DNA of 64,000 nt from an uncultured Clostridia bacterium (GCA_947596085.1 CANQEW010000002.1:1-64000); one strand, 5' to 3'. Positions 8,913-17,714 are shown, counted from the first letter of the stretch. The notes: generated by a model from the letters alone, not told the origin. Program-made: numbers and translations.

Positions 8913-10058
8913 TCAGCGCTGCCAAACCTTCTCTCCCGCGACGTAAGTGGATATCACCGAGAGATCTTCGTCCAGCACGGCGAAGTCCGCGTCGCAACCT
9001 ATGGCGATGCGGCCCTTGTTGGCGAAGCCGACGAGCCGCGCCGGGTTTTCCGTGAGCAGCGGCAGCACGCGCTCCACGCCCGCGCCGGTGAAGGCGGCGA
9101 GGTTGCGCAGCGCCTGCTGAGCGGTCAGCGTGGAACCGGCGCGCACGCGGGTGTCCGCGAGCAGCGCGTCGCCGTTTTCGACAATCACGTCGTTGACGCC
9201 GAGCTTGTAGTTTCCGTCGGGCAGCCCGGCCGCCTGGATGGAGTCCGTGACGGCCACCACGCGATCCCAGCCCTTGCAGGCGAGCAGCATTCGCACCGTG
9301 CCGGGGTGGAGGTGCCGTCCGTCGCAGATGGCCTCGCAGTATACGTCACGTTCGAGCACCGCACCCATGATGGCGGGGCGGTGCTGGTGAAACAGGCCCA
9401 TGGCGTTGAAGGTGTGCGTAGCGGCCCGCGCGCCCGCGTCGATGGCGCGGATCGCGGTCTCGTAATCCGCTCCGGAGTGGCCGATGGCGACCGTCACCTC
9501 GCCGGCGATTTCGCCGATCATCTCCACCACGCCCGGAACCTCCGGCGCGACGGTGATGTAACGAATGTTGCCGCCCGCCGCCTCCTGATAGCGGCGAAAC
9601 AGCGACGCGTCGCCCGCGCGAAGCAGGGATTCCGGCATTGCGCCCTTGTAGGCGGGGGCGAGGAACGGCCCCTCCAGGTGGATGCCCAGCAGCCGCGCGC
9701 CCACCGGGGGACGCTCCATGAAGCGCCTCGCCTCGCCGATGATATGCAGCGTCCGCTCCTCGCTGTCGGTGAGGATGCTGCACAGCCAGCCCGTCACGCC
9801 CTGCGCCGAGAAGAAGCGCGAGATGGTCTCGAAGCCCGCTTCGCCGGCGGCGTTTACGTCCACCCCGCCGCCGCCGTGGGTGTGGATGTCCAGAAGGCCG
9901 GGAACCAGCCGCTTTCCCTTCAGATCCACCGTCGGGCAGCCCTCCGGAAACGTGCCGATGGCGGCGATTTTTCCGTCCCGCGCCAGCACGGGAACCTCCT
10001 GAAACCGGCCCTCGATGTAGATCGGGCCGTTGGTAAACAACAATTCGTTCATATTCAT
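8913..10058 (-). CDS. nagA: N-acetylglucosamine-6-phosphate deacetylase
   Basis: It removes the acetyl group from GlcNAc-6-P to give glucosamine-6-P. The amidohydrolase metal and catalytic motifs are all visible: DIHTHGGGG, HLEGPFL (metal Glu), IGHSGAD, THTFNAMG and the catalytic Asp in AVTDS. 381 aa, typical length. The start ATG overlaps the end of nagB by 4 nt, so the pair is one coupled operon in the order nagB-nagA. Confidence 0.95.
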   Translation of the reverse strand: MNMNELLFTNGPIYIEGRFQEVPVLARDGKIAAIGTFPEGCPTVDLKGKRLVPGLLDIHTHGGGGVDVNAAGEAGFETISRFFSAQGVTGWLCSILTDSEERTLHIIGEARRFMERPPVGARLLGIHLEGPFLAPAYKGAMPESLLRAGDASLFRRYQEAAGGNIRYITVAPEVPGVVEMIGEIAGEVTVAIGHSGADYETAIRAIDAGARAATHTFNAMGLFHQHRPAIMGAVLERDVYCEAICDGRHLHPGTVRMLLACKGWDRVVAVTDSIQAAGLPDGNYKLGVNDVIVENGDALLADTRVRAGSTLTAQQALRNLAAFTGAGVERVLPLLTENPARLVGFANKGRIAIGCDADFAVLDEDLSVISTYVAGEKVWQR

Positions 10059-10876
10059 TCAGCGAAGGGCCGCTGCGCGGCGACGTTGTTGGCGTAGATG
10101 ACCGCGTCGGGGTGATTCTGCAAGAGCGAGGCGGGAAAATGCGCCGTCACCGGCCCGTACGCCGCCTGCCGGATCACCGCGCGGTGCCACTCCCGGAACA
10201 CGCCCAGCCGTACCTTGCGCGCGCCGAGGATCTGCTTTATGCCGATGGTGACGGCCAGCTTCGGCATGGCGTCGATGGCGCCGCCCCGATCGCCGATGGC
10301 GTTGGCGGTGCGCGTCTCGGGGGTCAGGCGCACCACGCGCGTGCCCAGCCGCCCAAAGTCCGCCGCGCTCATGTCGTCGTCGGCCTCGTTGAAGGCCAGA
10401 TGGCCGTTGATGCCGATACCGCCGAACGCCACGTCCACGCCGCCCAGTTCCTCGATGAGATCGTCCCCCCGCTTCGGATCGGCGGGATCGGGGAATACGC
10501 GCTGCGCGGCGGGCATCAGGAGCTCGGGATCGATCTTTCCATAGACGATTCGATTCATGAAGCCCCGGAACGACAGCGGGCTGGCCTCGTCGATGTAGGT
10601 TCCGTCGTCGTTGAGATACTCGTCCATGTTGAAGAACCAGCAGTTTTTCAGGCTGACGCGCCGCTCGTTGACCAGCCGAACGAATATGGGATACTGGCCC
10701 ACCGGCCCCACCGGGCAGATGAGCACGGTTTTTTCGCCCGCGGCGTTGTTTTTCTCGATGGTTTCCACCATGGTCAGCGCCAGCTCGTAGAACACCTCGC
10801 CGGAGTCACCTAACTTCACGATGGGAATCTTCGCGCCCCGGCCGAGCTCCTCCGCGGTCAATGCGTAGTAGTTCAT
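10055..10876 (-). CDS. nagB: Glucosamine-6-phosphate deaminase-family protein
   Basis: It converts glucosamine-6-P to fructose-6-P and ammonia, the step after NagA. NagB/6-phosphogluconolactonase fold motifs: FNMDEYL and GIGINGHLAFNEAD, containing the catalytic His and the substrate-loop Asn. The ATG start has AAGGGA 7 nt upstream; an in-frame GTG nine codons earlier lacks a site. 273 aa, close to the family norm. Its sequence is somewhat divergent from classical NagB at the N-terminus, so a NagB-like isomerase acting on a related amino sugar is possible; the partner nagA supports the amino-sugar role. Confidence 0.88.
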   Translation of the reverse strand: MNYYALTAEELGRGAKIPIVKLGDSGEVFYELALTMVETIEKNNAAGEKTVLICPVGPVGQYPIFVRLVNERRVSLKNCWFFNMDEYLNDDGTYIDEASPLSFRGFMNRIVYGKIDPELLMPAAQRVFPDPADPKRGDDLIEELGGVDVAFGGIGINGHLAFNEADDDMSAADFGRLGTRVVRLTPETRTANAIGDRGGAIDAMPKLAVTIGIKQILGARKVRLGVFREWHRAVIRQAAYGPVTAHFPASLLQNHPDAVIYANNVAAQRPFAE

Positions 10877-10918
10877 ATTCTCATCCCTTCGGCAGAATTT
10901 CACATTTTCACTGATATA

Positions 10919-10947
10919 AGATTATCAATTCGCGTCCGCGTTGTCAA
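10919..10947 (-). promoter_or_regulatory. Promoter of nagBA
   Basis: Minus-strand TTGACA (10942-10947), a 17-nt spacer, then TAATCT (10919-10924), about 45 nt upstream of the nagB ATG. Confidence 0.75.
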
Positions 10948-11020
10948 GATGATTTCGAGATGCGGATAAATTTAAAAATCACTTTATCCCAAAAATCCAT
11001 CAAATATCTATGTACACGTA

Positions 11021-11060
11021 TTGCAAGTTGGACGTAAGTGTGTTAAACTAATATTATAAT
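11021..11060 (+). promoter_or_regulatory. Promoter region of the fba operon
   Basis: Two overlapping options. One is TTGCAA (11021-11026), 17 nt, TAAACT (11044-11049). The other is a perfect -10 TATAAT (11055-11060) with no clear -35. A 7-bp hairpin (TGTCCGC paired with GCGGACA, near 11103-11121) lies in the untranslated leader. The 10877-11154 intergenic region holds only this and the divergent nagB promoter. Confidence 0.5.
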
Positions 11061-11154
11061 ATGTGATCTGTGGGAGGATGGCGGCGGCGCGAATCGCGTG
11101 CGTGTCCGCTGTATGCGGACAGCCGCCTGCCCGGATGAAAAGGAGTGTTGTTCA

Positions 11155-12312
11155 TTGCCGCTCGTTCCAATGAAAGCGATTCTCGACGCCGCGGAGAAGC
11201 ACAATTACGCGCAGGGCGCGTTCAACGTCAACGCCGTGTGCCAGGCCAAGGCCGTGATCGAGGTGCACGAGATGTTCCGCTCCGCCGCCATACTGCAGGG
11301 GGCGGATCTGGCCAACGCCTTCATGGGCGGCCGCACGGACTTCGCTCACGGCACGCTGGAGGACAAGAAGATCGGCGCGCAAAACATCGCCAACGCGGTG
11401 AAGAAGTATGGCGAGCACAGCCCGATTCCCGTGGCGCTGCACCTGGATCACGGCAAGACCTTCGACGCCTGCGTCGCGGCCATCTCGGGCGGCTACACCT
11501 CCGTGATGATCGACGGCTCCGACTTGCCCTTCGACAAAAACGTGGAGCTCACCCGCGAGGTGGTCAAGTACGCCCATGAGCGCGGCGTGACCGTCGAAGG
11601 CGAGCTGGGCGTGCTGGCGGGCGTGGAGGACCACGTGTTCGCCGCCACCTCCACCTATACCAATCCCATGGATGCGGTGAAGTTCTTCCGCCAGACAGGC
11701 GTGGATGCGCTGGCGATCAGCTATGGCACCAAGCACGGCGCGAACAAGGGCAAGAATACCGTCATACGCAAGGAGATCGCCATCGCTACCAAGGAGTGCA
11801 TGATGCATGAAGGCATCGAAGGCACGCTGGTGAGCCACGGTTCCTCCACCGTTCCGCAGTACATCGTGTCCGAGATCAACGCGCTGGGCGGCGACATCCG
11901 CGATGCCTACGGAATCAAGAAGGAGCAGCTCAAGGAGGTCAGCAAGCTCGGCATTCGCAAGATCAACGTGGACACCGACATCCGCCTGGCCGTCACCCGC
12001 AACCTGCGGGAGCTGTTCCACGGCGAGCCTGCGCTGCGGGATTCCGCCTCCATCGGGGCGATCTATGAGCTGCTGGTGAAGAATCCCTCCGCCTTCGATC
12101 CCCGCGTGTTCCTGCCGCCCATCATGGATACCGTGATGTACGGGCGGGTGCCGGATGCGGATGTGGCGCGCATCGTGGACTGCATCGAGCGCGGCGTGAA
12201 GGAGGTCGTGGGCGCGCTGATTGTGGAATTTGATTCGCTGGGCAGGGCTCCGCTGGTGGAGTGCGTCTCCCTGGACGAAATGGCGGAGCGCTACCGCGGG
12301 AAGGGGATCTGA
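11155..12312 (+). CDS. Class II fructose-bisphosphate aldolase family protein
   Basis: A zinc-type ketose-bisphosphate aldolase, cleaving fructose-1,6-bisphosphate or a related sugar phosphate. Motifs: GAFNVN near the N-terminus, HLDHGKT (catalytic Asp and zinc His), EGELGVLAGVED, SYGTKHG (zinc His), VSHGSS and INVDTD. The start is TTG (PLVPMKAILDA), with AAGGAG 9 nt upstream, because class II aldolases begin with MPLV-like residues; upstream codons in frame lie in the leader. At 385 aa it is longer than the usual 285-310, mainly through an N-terminal insertion around residues 30-75 and a C-terminal tail. It is the first gene of a forward run with pfk and tpi paralogues. Confidence 0.85.
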   Translation: MPLVPMKAILDAAEKHNYAQGAFNVNAVCQAKAVIEVHEMFRSAAILQGADLANAFMGGRTDFAHGTLEDKKIGAQNIANAVKKYGEHSPIPVALHLDHGKTFDACVAAISGGYTSVMIDGSDLPFDKNVELTREVVKYAHERGVTVEGELGVLAGVEDHVFAATSTYTNPMDAVKFFRQTGVDALAISYGTKHGANKGKNTVIRKEIAIATKECMMHEGIEGTLVSHGSSTVPQYIVSEINALGGDIRDAYGIKKEQLKEVSKLGIRKINVDTDIRLAVTRNLRELFHGEPALRDSASIGAIYELLVKNPSAFDPRVFLPPIMDTVMYGRVPDADVARIVDCIERGVKEVVGALIVEFDSLGRAPLVECVSLDEMAERYRGKGI

Positions 12313-12313
12313 C

Positions 12314-13474
12314 ATGGCGAACATCCTCATCGCCCACGGCGGCGGCCCGACGACGGTCATCAACTGCTCCCTGCAGGGGGCGGTGGAGGCTGCGCGCGCG
12401 TCGGGAAAGGTACATAGGATTTACGCCGCGCGCTTCGGCGCGGAGGGCGTGCTCAAAGGCGACCTGATCGACCTGACGGACGCGCCGGCCGCGACCATCT
12501 CAAAGCTTCGCGATACGCCCGCATCGGCCATCGGCTCCTGCCGGCGCAAGCTGGGGGAAGCGGACTATCCCACCATACTGGAGACGCTGAAGAAGTTTGA
12601 CATCGACTGCTTCTTCTACAACGGCGGCAACGACTCCATGGATACCTGCCATAAGATCGACGCGCTCGCCCGACGCGAGGGCATGGATCTGCGCGTGATC
12701 GGCATTCCCAAGACCATGGACAACGACTTGGAGGTCACCGACCACTGCCCCGGCTTTGGTTCCGCCGCCCGCTACGCGGGCATCAGCGCCAGTGAATTGG
12801 CGCTGGACGCGTCGGCGCTGCCGATTCACGTGGTGGTGCTGGAATTGATGGGCCGCAATGCGGGCTGGGTCACCGCCGCCGCCGCGCTGGCGGGCAGGCT
12901 CACGGATTGCCGGACGCTCACCTACCTGCCGGAGCTGCCGGTGGACGAGGGAAGGATGCTCGCCGACATCGAGCGGGAGTACGCCAAGGGGAAGGGCCTG
13001 CTGGTGACGGTCAGCGAAGGCATTCGCGGCATGGACGGAAAGCCGCTGGCGGACACGGGCATCGTGGACGGCTTCGGCCACACCGTGCCGGGGGGTACGG
13101 CGCAGCACGTGGCGGACGCGATCATGCGAAAGCTTGGCCTCAAGGCGCGGGCGGAGAAGCCGGGCCTGCTGGGCCGGGCGAGCATTCCTTACGTGTCCGA
13201 AGTCGACCGGCGCGAGGCGTACGCCGTGGGCGAATACGCCGTGCGCGCGGCGCTGCGGGGCGAGAGCGGCTCCATGGTCGCCATTCGCGCGGAGCGCGCG
13301 CCGGAGTACAAAAGCGAGCTGTTTTTGACGCCGCTGGCGGAAGTGGCGAACGCAGAGAAGAAGTTCCCGTCGGAGTGGATCGCAGACGGCAATCAGATCG
13401 CGGACGCGTTTTTCGACTATGCCCTGCCGCTGATCGGCGGAAACCTGCCGGAGTACGCGCTGCTGAGAAAGTGA
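12314..13474 (+). CDS. pfp: 6-phosphofructokinase, pyrophosphate-dependent type
   Basis: It phosphorylates fructose-6-P, probably with pyrophosphate as donor. The phosphoryl-donor loop reads GGNDS, where ATP enzymes have GGDGS; Asp in place of the second Gly is the classic PPi signature. The catalytic loop reads PKTMDND, with Lys where ATP-PFK has Gly, also a PPi signature. Further substrate motifs ELMGRNAGW and ITVSEG-like VTVSEG are present. 386 aa. The ATG follows the aldolase stop after 1 nt and has AAGGGG upstream. The donor assignment is inferred from these two residues and not demonstrated. Confidence 0.88.
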   Translation: MANILIAHGGGPTTVINCSLQGAVEAARASGKVHRIYAARFGAEGVLKGDLIDLTDAPAATISKLRDTPASAIGSCRRKLGEADYPTILETLKKFDIDCFFYNGGNDSMDTCHKIDALARREGMDLRVIGIPKTMDNDLEVTDHCPGFGSAARYAGISASELALDASALPIHVVVLELMGRNAGWVTAAAALAGRLTDCRTLTYLPELPVDEGRMLADIEREYAKGKGLLVTVSEGIRGMDGKPLADTGIVDGFGHTVPGGTAQHVADAIMRKLGLKARAEKPGLLGRASIPYVSEVDRREAYAVGEYAVRAALRGESGSMVAIRAERAPEYKSELFLTPLAEVANAEKKFPSEWIADGNQIADAFFDYALPLIGGNLPEYALLRK

Positions 13475-13484
13475 GGGAATTCCC

Positions 13485-14321
13485 TTGAAGCATATCTATC
13501 TGAATTTGAAGCGCTTCGACACGCCCGTGGAGCTGGGCGGCGTGAACCGGCTGGCCCCGGTGAAGGACTGGGCCGCCGCCGTGGTGGGCGGCACGCAGGA
13601 GGCGCTGAAGAAGTACGATCCCGCGAAGGTGGAATTCGTGCAGTACCTGCCGGAGGCGCACCTGCTGGGCGCGGTGGCCGCGCGCTGCGCGGGCAGCCCC
13701 GTGCAGATTGGCAGCCAGGGCGTGTATCGGGCGGACACGGCCGTCGGGGGCAACTTCGGCGCGTTTACCACGAACCGCACCGCGAACATCGTCAGGGCCA
13801 TGGGCTGCACCTCCACGCTGATCGGCCACTGCGAGGAGCGCAACGATAAGAAGGGCGTGCTCGCCGAGGCGGGCGTGACGGACATGAGCGCCGTCAATCG
13901 CCTGCTGAATCAGGAGATTCTCTGCGCGCAGCGGGCGGGGCTGACCGTGCTCTACTGCATCGGCGAGACCAGCGCGGAGCAGCCGCGCTGGCAGGAGGTG
14001 CTGGGTGAGCAGCTCGACGTGGGCCTGGCCGGGGCGGACAGGAGCCGCGTGGTGATCGGCTACGAGCCGGTGTGGTCCATTGGCCCGGGCAAGACCCCGG
14101 CGGGGAAGGACTACATCACCAAGATCGCGCGCTTCGTCAAGGAGCGCACCGGGGGCATGGACGTGGTCTACGGCGGCGGCCTCAAGGCGGACAACGCCGC
14201 GATGCTGGCCTCGATCGACGAGATCGACGGCGGGCTCATCGCCCTGACGCGCTTCACCGGAGAGATCGGTTTCTATCCGGAGGAATATTTGGAGATCATT
14301 CGCCTGTATCTGGGCGAATGA
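13485..14321 (+). CDS. Triosephosphate isomerase family protein (divergent)
   Basis: TIM-barrel isomerase related to TpiA; 278 aa against about 250 for canonical enzymes. Catalytic elements are recognisable: N/K in YLNLKRF, His in IGHCEERND (canonical IGHSERR), Glu in GYEPVWSIGPG (canonical AYEPVWAIGTG) and the phosphate-binding YGGGLK. The altered flanks of His and Glu and the extra length set it apart from housekeeping TpiA, so a variant substrate is possible. It starts at TTG, with GAGGGA upstream, 10 nt after pfp. It belongs to the fba-pfp-tpi set. Confidence 0.82.
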   Translation: MKHIYLNLKRFDTPVELGGVNRLAPVKDWAAAVVGGTQEALKKYDPAKVEFVQYLPEAHLLGAVAARCAGSPVQIGSQGVYRADTAVGGNFGAFTTNRTANIVRAMGCTSTLIGHCEERNDKKGVLAEAGVTDMSAVNRLLNQEILCAQRAGLTVLYCIGETSAEQPRWQEVLGEQLDVGLAGADRSRVVIGYEPVWSIGPGKTPAGKDYITKIARFVKERTGGMDVVYGGGLKADNAAMLASIDEIDGGLIALTRFTGEIGFYPEEYLEIIRLYLGE

Positions 14322-14355
14322 AGGGAAGGGCCGGCGGGCGGCGAAGCATCGTGAA

Positions 14356-14558
14356 GGGTCCGACGAGCGGAGAGGACACGGCGAAGCCGTACCGCAGCGG
14401 CGTAGTCGCAGCGGGGTGCGAAGCAGCACGATGCGGCCGACAAGGAGGGAGGACCCAACGGGTCCGACGAGCGGAGAGGACACGGCGAAGCCGTACCGCA
14501 GCCGCGTAGCCGCGGTGCGGTGCGAAGCGCCGCAACGCGGCCGACAAGGAGGAATGCG
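14356..14558 (+). repeat. Tandem duplication of a ~104-bp leader unit before larA
   Basis: Unit 1 (14356-14459) and unit 2 (14460-14558) begin with the same 42 nt and end with the same 16 nt (GCGGCCGACAAGGAGG). The middle parts differ by about a dozen substitutions without indels across the 58-nt stretch before the shared end. Each unit holds a small ACGGC-GAA-GCCGT hairpin (14378-14390 in unit 1) and ends in a Shine-Dalgarno-like AAGGAGG; the second serves larA. Together with 14322-14355 this fills the gap between tpi and larA; no small gene is evident. Confidence 0.85.
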
Positions 14559-16055
14559 ATGAAGCACTTTGATTTTGAGTATGGCACGGGCACCATGGGC
14601 GCCGAGCTGCCCGACAGCACCGACGTATTTATTCCCGGCGTCACCGTTCCCGATCCGCCCTGCATCCCCGGGGCGGAGTTGGAGGCAGCCTACCTGGAGA
14701 GCCTCCGTCATCCCATCGGCATGAAGCCTCTGAGCGAGCTGGCGCACAGGGGCAGCAGGGTCGTGTTCGTTGTGCCCGACCGCGTGAAGGGCGGCGAGCA
14801 GCCCACCTGCCATCGCAGACTGTCCATCAAGTACATTCTGAACGAGCTCTACGCCGCGGGCGTGGAGAAGAAGGACGTGCTGTTCATCATCTCCAACGGC
14901 CTGCATCCCCGCTCTACCGCGCAGGACGCGCGCGCGCTGTTCGGGCCCGAGCTCTACGACGCCTTCTGGTCTACAGGGCAGATCATCAGCCACGACAGCG
15001 AGGACGCCGAGCACATGGTGGATCTCGGCCTGACCGATCGGGGCGATCCGGTGTGGATGAACCGCTACGTCTACGAGTGCGACCTGCCCATATTGATCGG
15101 CCACGTGCAGGGCAACCCCTACGGCGGATACTCCGGCGGCTACAAGCACTCCGCCACCGGAATCACCAACTGGCGCAGCATCGCCAGCCACCACGTGCCC
15201 TCCGTCATGCACCGCGACGACTTTACGCCTGTCAACGGCGGGAGCCTGATGCGCAGCAAGTTCAATGAGATCAGCATGAAGATGGAGGAGAAGATGGGCC
15301 ATCCCTTCTTCTGCTGCGACGCGGTGCTGGACAGCAAGAGCCGCCAGATCGCCATCTTCTCCGGCTACGCAAAGGAGATGATGCCGCTGAGCTGGAAGGT
15401 GGCCGACGAGCGCACCTACGTGCACTGGGCGGAGAAGAAGTACGACGTGCTGGCGTTCGGCATGCCCCAATCGTTCCACTACGGCAACGGCATGGGCACC
15501 AATCCCATCATGATGATGCAGGCGCTGTCGGCCCAGGTGCTGCGCTTCAAGCGCGTGATGAGCGACCGCTGCGTGATCCTCTGCGCCAGCCTCTGCAACG
15601 GCTTCTTCAACGACGACCGCTGGCCCTACCTGCGCGAGTGTTACGACTGGTTCCAGCGCGACCGCATGAACCAGCTTCCGGACATGGACCGCCTGGGCGA
15701 ATACTTCGCCACGAATGAGGAGTACGTGCGCAAGTACCGCTTCGCCAACGCGTTCCATCCGTTCCACGGCTTCTCGATGATGGCCTGCGGCCACATCGCC
15801 GAGATGAACACCAGCGCCATCTACATCGTGGGCGCGGAGCAGCCCGGCTGGGCGCGGGGCATGGGGCTCAAGACCCGGGCGACCTTCGAGGAGGCGTTGG
15901 AGGACGCGAAAAAGAAGTACCTGCCCGCGGAACCCAACATTCTGGCGCTGCCGCTGACCTTCAAGACCGCCGCCGTACACCTTTGCATGAAGAACCCGAC
16001 CGACGACCCCATGGACGCCTACGGGCGCCGCGGCGGGGGCTGCGGCTGCTGTTGA
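14559..16055 (+). CDS. LarA-type nickel-pincer racemase/epimerase family protein
   Basis: Related to lactate racemase LarA, which interconverts 2-hydroxy-acid stereoisomers using a nickel-pincer nucleotide. Seen here: VVPDRVKGG (in place of DxTR), SNGLHPRST near residue 115 (the family NGxHR element), and YSGGYKHSATGITNWRS, the cofactor-lysine region. 498 aa is longer than LarA (about 425), with an extended C-terminus ending GGGCGCC. No larB, larC or larE cofactor genes are in the window. The substrate is unknown; LarA homologues act on several 2-hydroxy acids and sugar acids. It is followed by a TauABC-like importer, which may bring in the substrate. The ATG is set by AAGGAGG upstream. Confidence 0.75.
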   Translation: MKHFDFEYGTGTMGAELPDSTDVFIPGVTVPDPPCIPGAELEAAYLESLRHPIGMKPLSELAHRGSRVVFVVPDRVKGGEQPTCHRRLSIKYILNELYAAGVEKKDVLFIISNGLHPRSTAQDARALFGPELYDAFWSTGQIISHDSEDAEHMVDLGLTDRGDPVWMNRYVYECDLPILIGHVQGNPYGGYSGGYKHSATGITNWRSIASHHVPSVMHRDDFTPVNGGSLMRSKFNEISMKMEEKMGHPFFCCDAVLDSKSRQIAIFSGYAKEMMPLSWKVADERTYVHWAEKKYDVLAFGMPQSFHYGNGMGTNPIMMMQALSAQVLRFKRVMSDRCVILCASLCNGFFNDDRWPYLRECYDWFQRDRMNQLPDMDRLGEYFATNEEYVRKYRFANAFHPFHGFSMMACGHIAEMNTSAIYIVGAEQPGWARGMGLKTRATFEEALEDAKKKYLPAEPNILALPLTFKTAAVHLCMKNPTDDPMDAYGRRGGGCGCC

Positions 16056-16101
16056 GCGGGCGCGCCTCCTCCAAATCGAACCGGAAAGAGAGTGACGGCA
16101 A

Positions 16102-16884
16102 TTGAAAGACAAGAAGAAACGGAACTTGAGCAAGCAGGTGTGGCTGCTGATCTCCCTGGCGGTCGCCATCCTCGTGTGGTATCTGCTCAGCCTGGGCAAG
16201 GCCACGGGGCGCAGCTTCCCCTTCATTCAAAAGACCTTCATCGAATCGTTCCCCAAGATGGCGTTTGAGCGCAAGGCGCTCTGGCCGGACTTCGTAAGCT
16301 CCATGATCTGCGTGGCGGCGGGCTTCTCGTTGGGCTTCGTCACCGCTGTTCCCGTGGCGTTTTTGATGGCGTGGTACGCGCCGGTGCAGAAGATCCTGAT
16401 GCCCTGGATCAACTTCATCCGCAACATTCCCGCGCTGGCCTACGCGCCGCTGATCGTCATCATGGTGGGCGTGGGCAAGACCCCGGCCATCATACTGATC
16501 TGGATCTGTACGTTCATGACGATGTGCGTCACCATCTACGGCGGCATCGCCAACATCGACAATACGCTGATCAAGGCCGCGCGGGTGCTGGGGGCGAATG
16601 ACGTGGACATCTTCTTCCGCATCACGCTGCCGGCAACGGTGCCCTTCATCATTACCGCCGTGCGCCTGGGCCTCGGTGCGGGCCTGACGACGCTGCTGGC
16701 CGCTGAATCCACCGGCGCGCAGGCGGGCTTGGGCATGCGCATCCGCGCGCTGTCGGGCACCTTTGAATCCGCGCCCATGCTGCTCTATATCATCATTCTG
16801 GGCATCATCGGCATGCTGCTGAACATGCTGGTAAACTTTATTGAAAGGAAGCTGACGTCATGGCAGGAGAAGATCGAAAATTAA
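16102..16884 (+). CDS. ABC transporter permease (TauC/SsuC family)
   Basis: Inner-membrane permease of an importer of the nitrate/sulfonate/taurine class; 260 aa. It has an N-terminal helix (LLISLAVAILVWYLLS) and five further helices. The EAA loop reads AARVLGANDVDIFFRITLPA. The TTG start has GAGAG about 9 nt upstream. It overlaps the ATPase gene by 25 nt. With the following two genes it forms a complete permease-ATPase-binding-protein importer. The ligand cannot be read from sequence. Confidence 0.88.
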   Translation: MKDKKKRNLSKQVWLLISLAVAILVWYLLSLGKATGRSFPFIQKTFIESFPKMAFERKALWPDFVSSMICVAAGFSLGFVTAVPVAFLMAWYAPVQKILMPWINFIRNIPALAYAPLIVIMVGVGKTPAIILIWICTFMTMCVTIYGGIANIDNTLIKAARVLGANDVDIFFRITLPATVPFIITAVRLGLGAGLTTLLAAESTGAQAGLGMRIRALSGTFESAPMLLYIIILGIIGMLLNMLVNFIERKLTSWQEKIEN

Positions 16885-17651
16885 AACTCCGCATTGAAAA
16901 CGTGTACAAGGAGTACAAGGGTGAGCGCGGCACCACCGTGGCGTTGAACGGGGTGAACCTCGACATCATGGAGAACGAGTTCATCTGCGTGGTTGGGCCC
17001 TCCGGCTGCGGAAAATCCACGCTACTGAACATCATCGCGGGCCTGCACGAGGCCACCAGCGGCGCCTGTTACCTGGACGGCAAGCTCATCACCGGCACCG
17101 GCGTGGAGCGCGGCGTGGTATTTCAGCAGTACGCGCTGTTCCCCTGGCAGACGGTGCTCAAGAACGTCATGTTCGGCCCGCAGATGAAGCGCATGCCCAA
17201 GGACCAGTGCGAGGCCATCGCCCGCAAGTACATCAAGCTGGTCGGTCTGGAGGGCTTTGAAAATTCCTATCCCAAGGAGCTGTCCGGCGGCATGAAGCAG
17301 CGCGTGGCCATCGCCCGCGCCTATGCCAACAACCCGGAGGTTCTGCTGATGGACGAGCCCTTCGGCGCGCTGGACGCCCAAACCCGCGCCCAGCTGCAGA
17401 CCGAGCTCCTGAAGACTTGGGAAGAGGAGAAGAAGACCTGCTTCTTCATCACCCACGATGTGGACGAGGCGATCCTGCTGGCCCAGCGGGTGGTCATCAT
17501 GTCCGCGCGCCCCGGCCGCATCAAGCGCATCGTGCCCATCGACATTCCGTATCCGAGGGATCAGGGCACCAAGTCCGACCCCCGGTTCATGGAGCTCAAG
17601 GCCGAGATCTGGAACGAGGTCTATCAGGAGTACCTGGAAGTTCGCAAGTAA
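16860..17651 (+). CDS. ABC transporter ATP-binding protein (TauB/SsuB family)
   Basis: Cytoplasmic ATPase of the importer; 263 aa. Walker A GPSGCGKST near residue 45, Q-loop FQQYALFPW, signature LSGGMKQRVAIARAY, Walker B VLLMDEPFGALD, H-loop FITHDVDEA. All motifs are intact. It begins inside the end of the permease gene, consistent with coupling. Confidence 0.93.
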   Translation: MAGEDRKLKLRIENVYKEYKGERGTTVALNGVNLDIMENEFICVVGPSGCGKSTLLNIIAGLHEATSGACYLDGKLITGTGVERGVVFQQYALFPWQTVLKNVMFGPQMKRMPKDQCEAIARKYIKLVGLEGFENSYPKELSGGMKQRVAIARAYANNPEVLLMDEPFGALDAQTRAQLQTELLKTWEEEKKTCFFITHDVDEAILLAQRVVIMSARPGRIKRIVPIDIPYPRDQGTKSDPRFMELKAEIWNEVYQEYLEVRK

Positions 17652-17714
17652 ACCCATCGCGCCTGTCCGCGCAAAGCGGATAAAATAAAGGAAAGAAGTT
17701 TAGGAGGAAAACAC

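Noticed and set aside
14322-14558. Small protein gene in the tpi-larA gap
   Set aside because: The open frames there come from the duplicated repeat, differ between the copies and lack an independent start signal.
13140-16226. Long minus-strand open frame across pfp, tpi and larA
   Set aside because: It spans three intact plus-strand genes and the tandem repeat; shadow of GC-rich coding.
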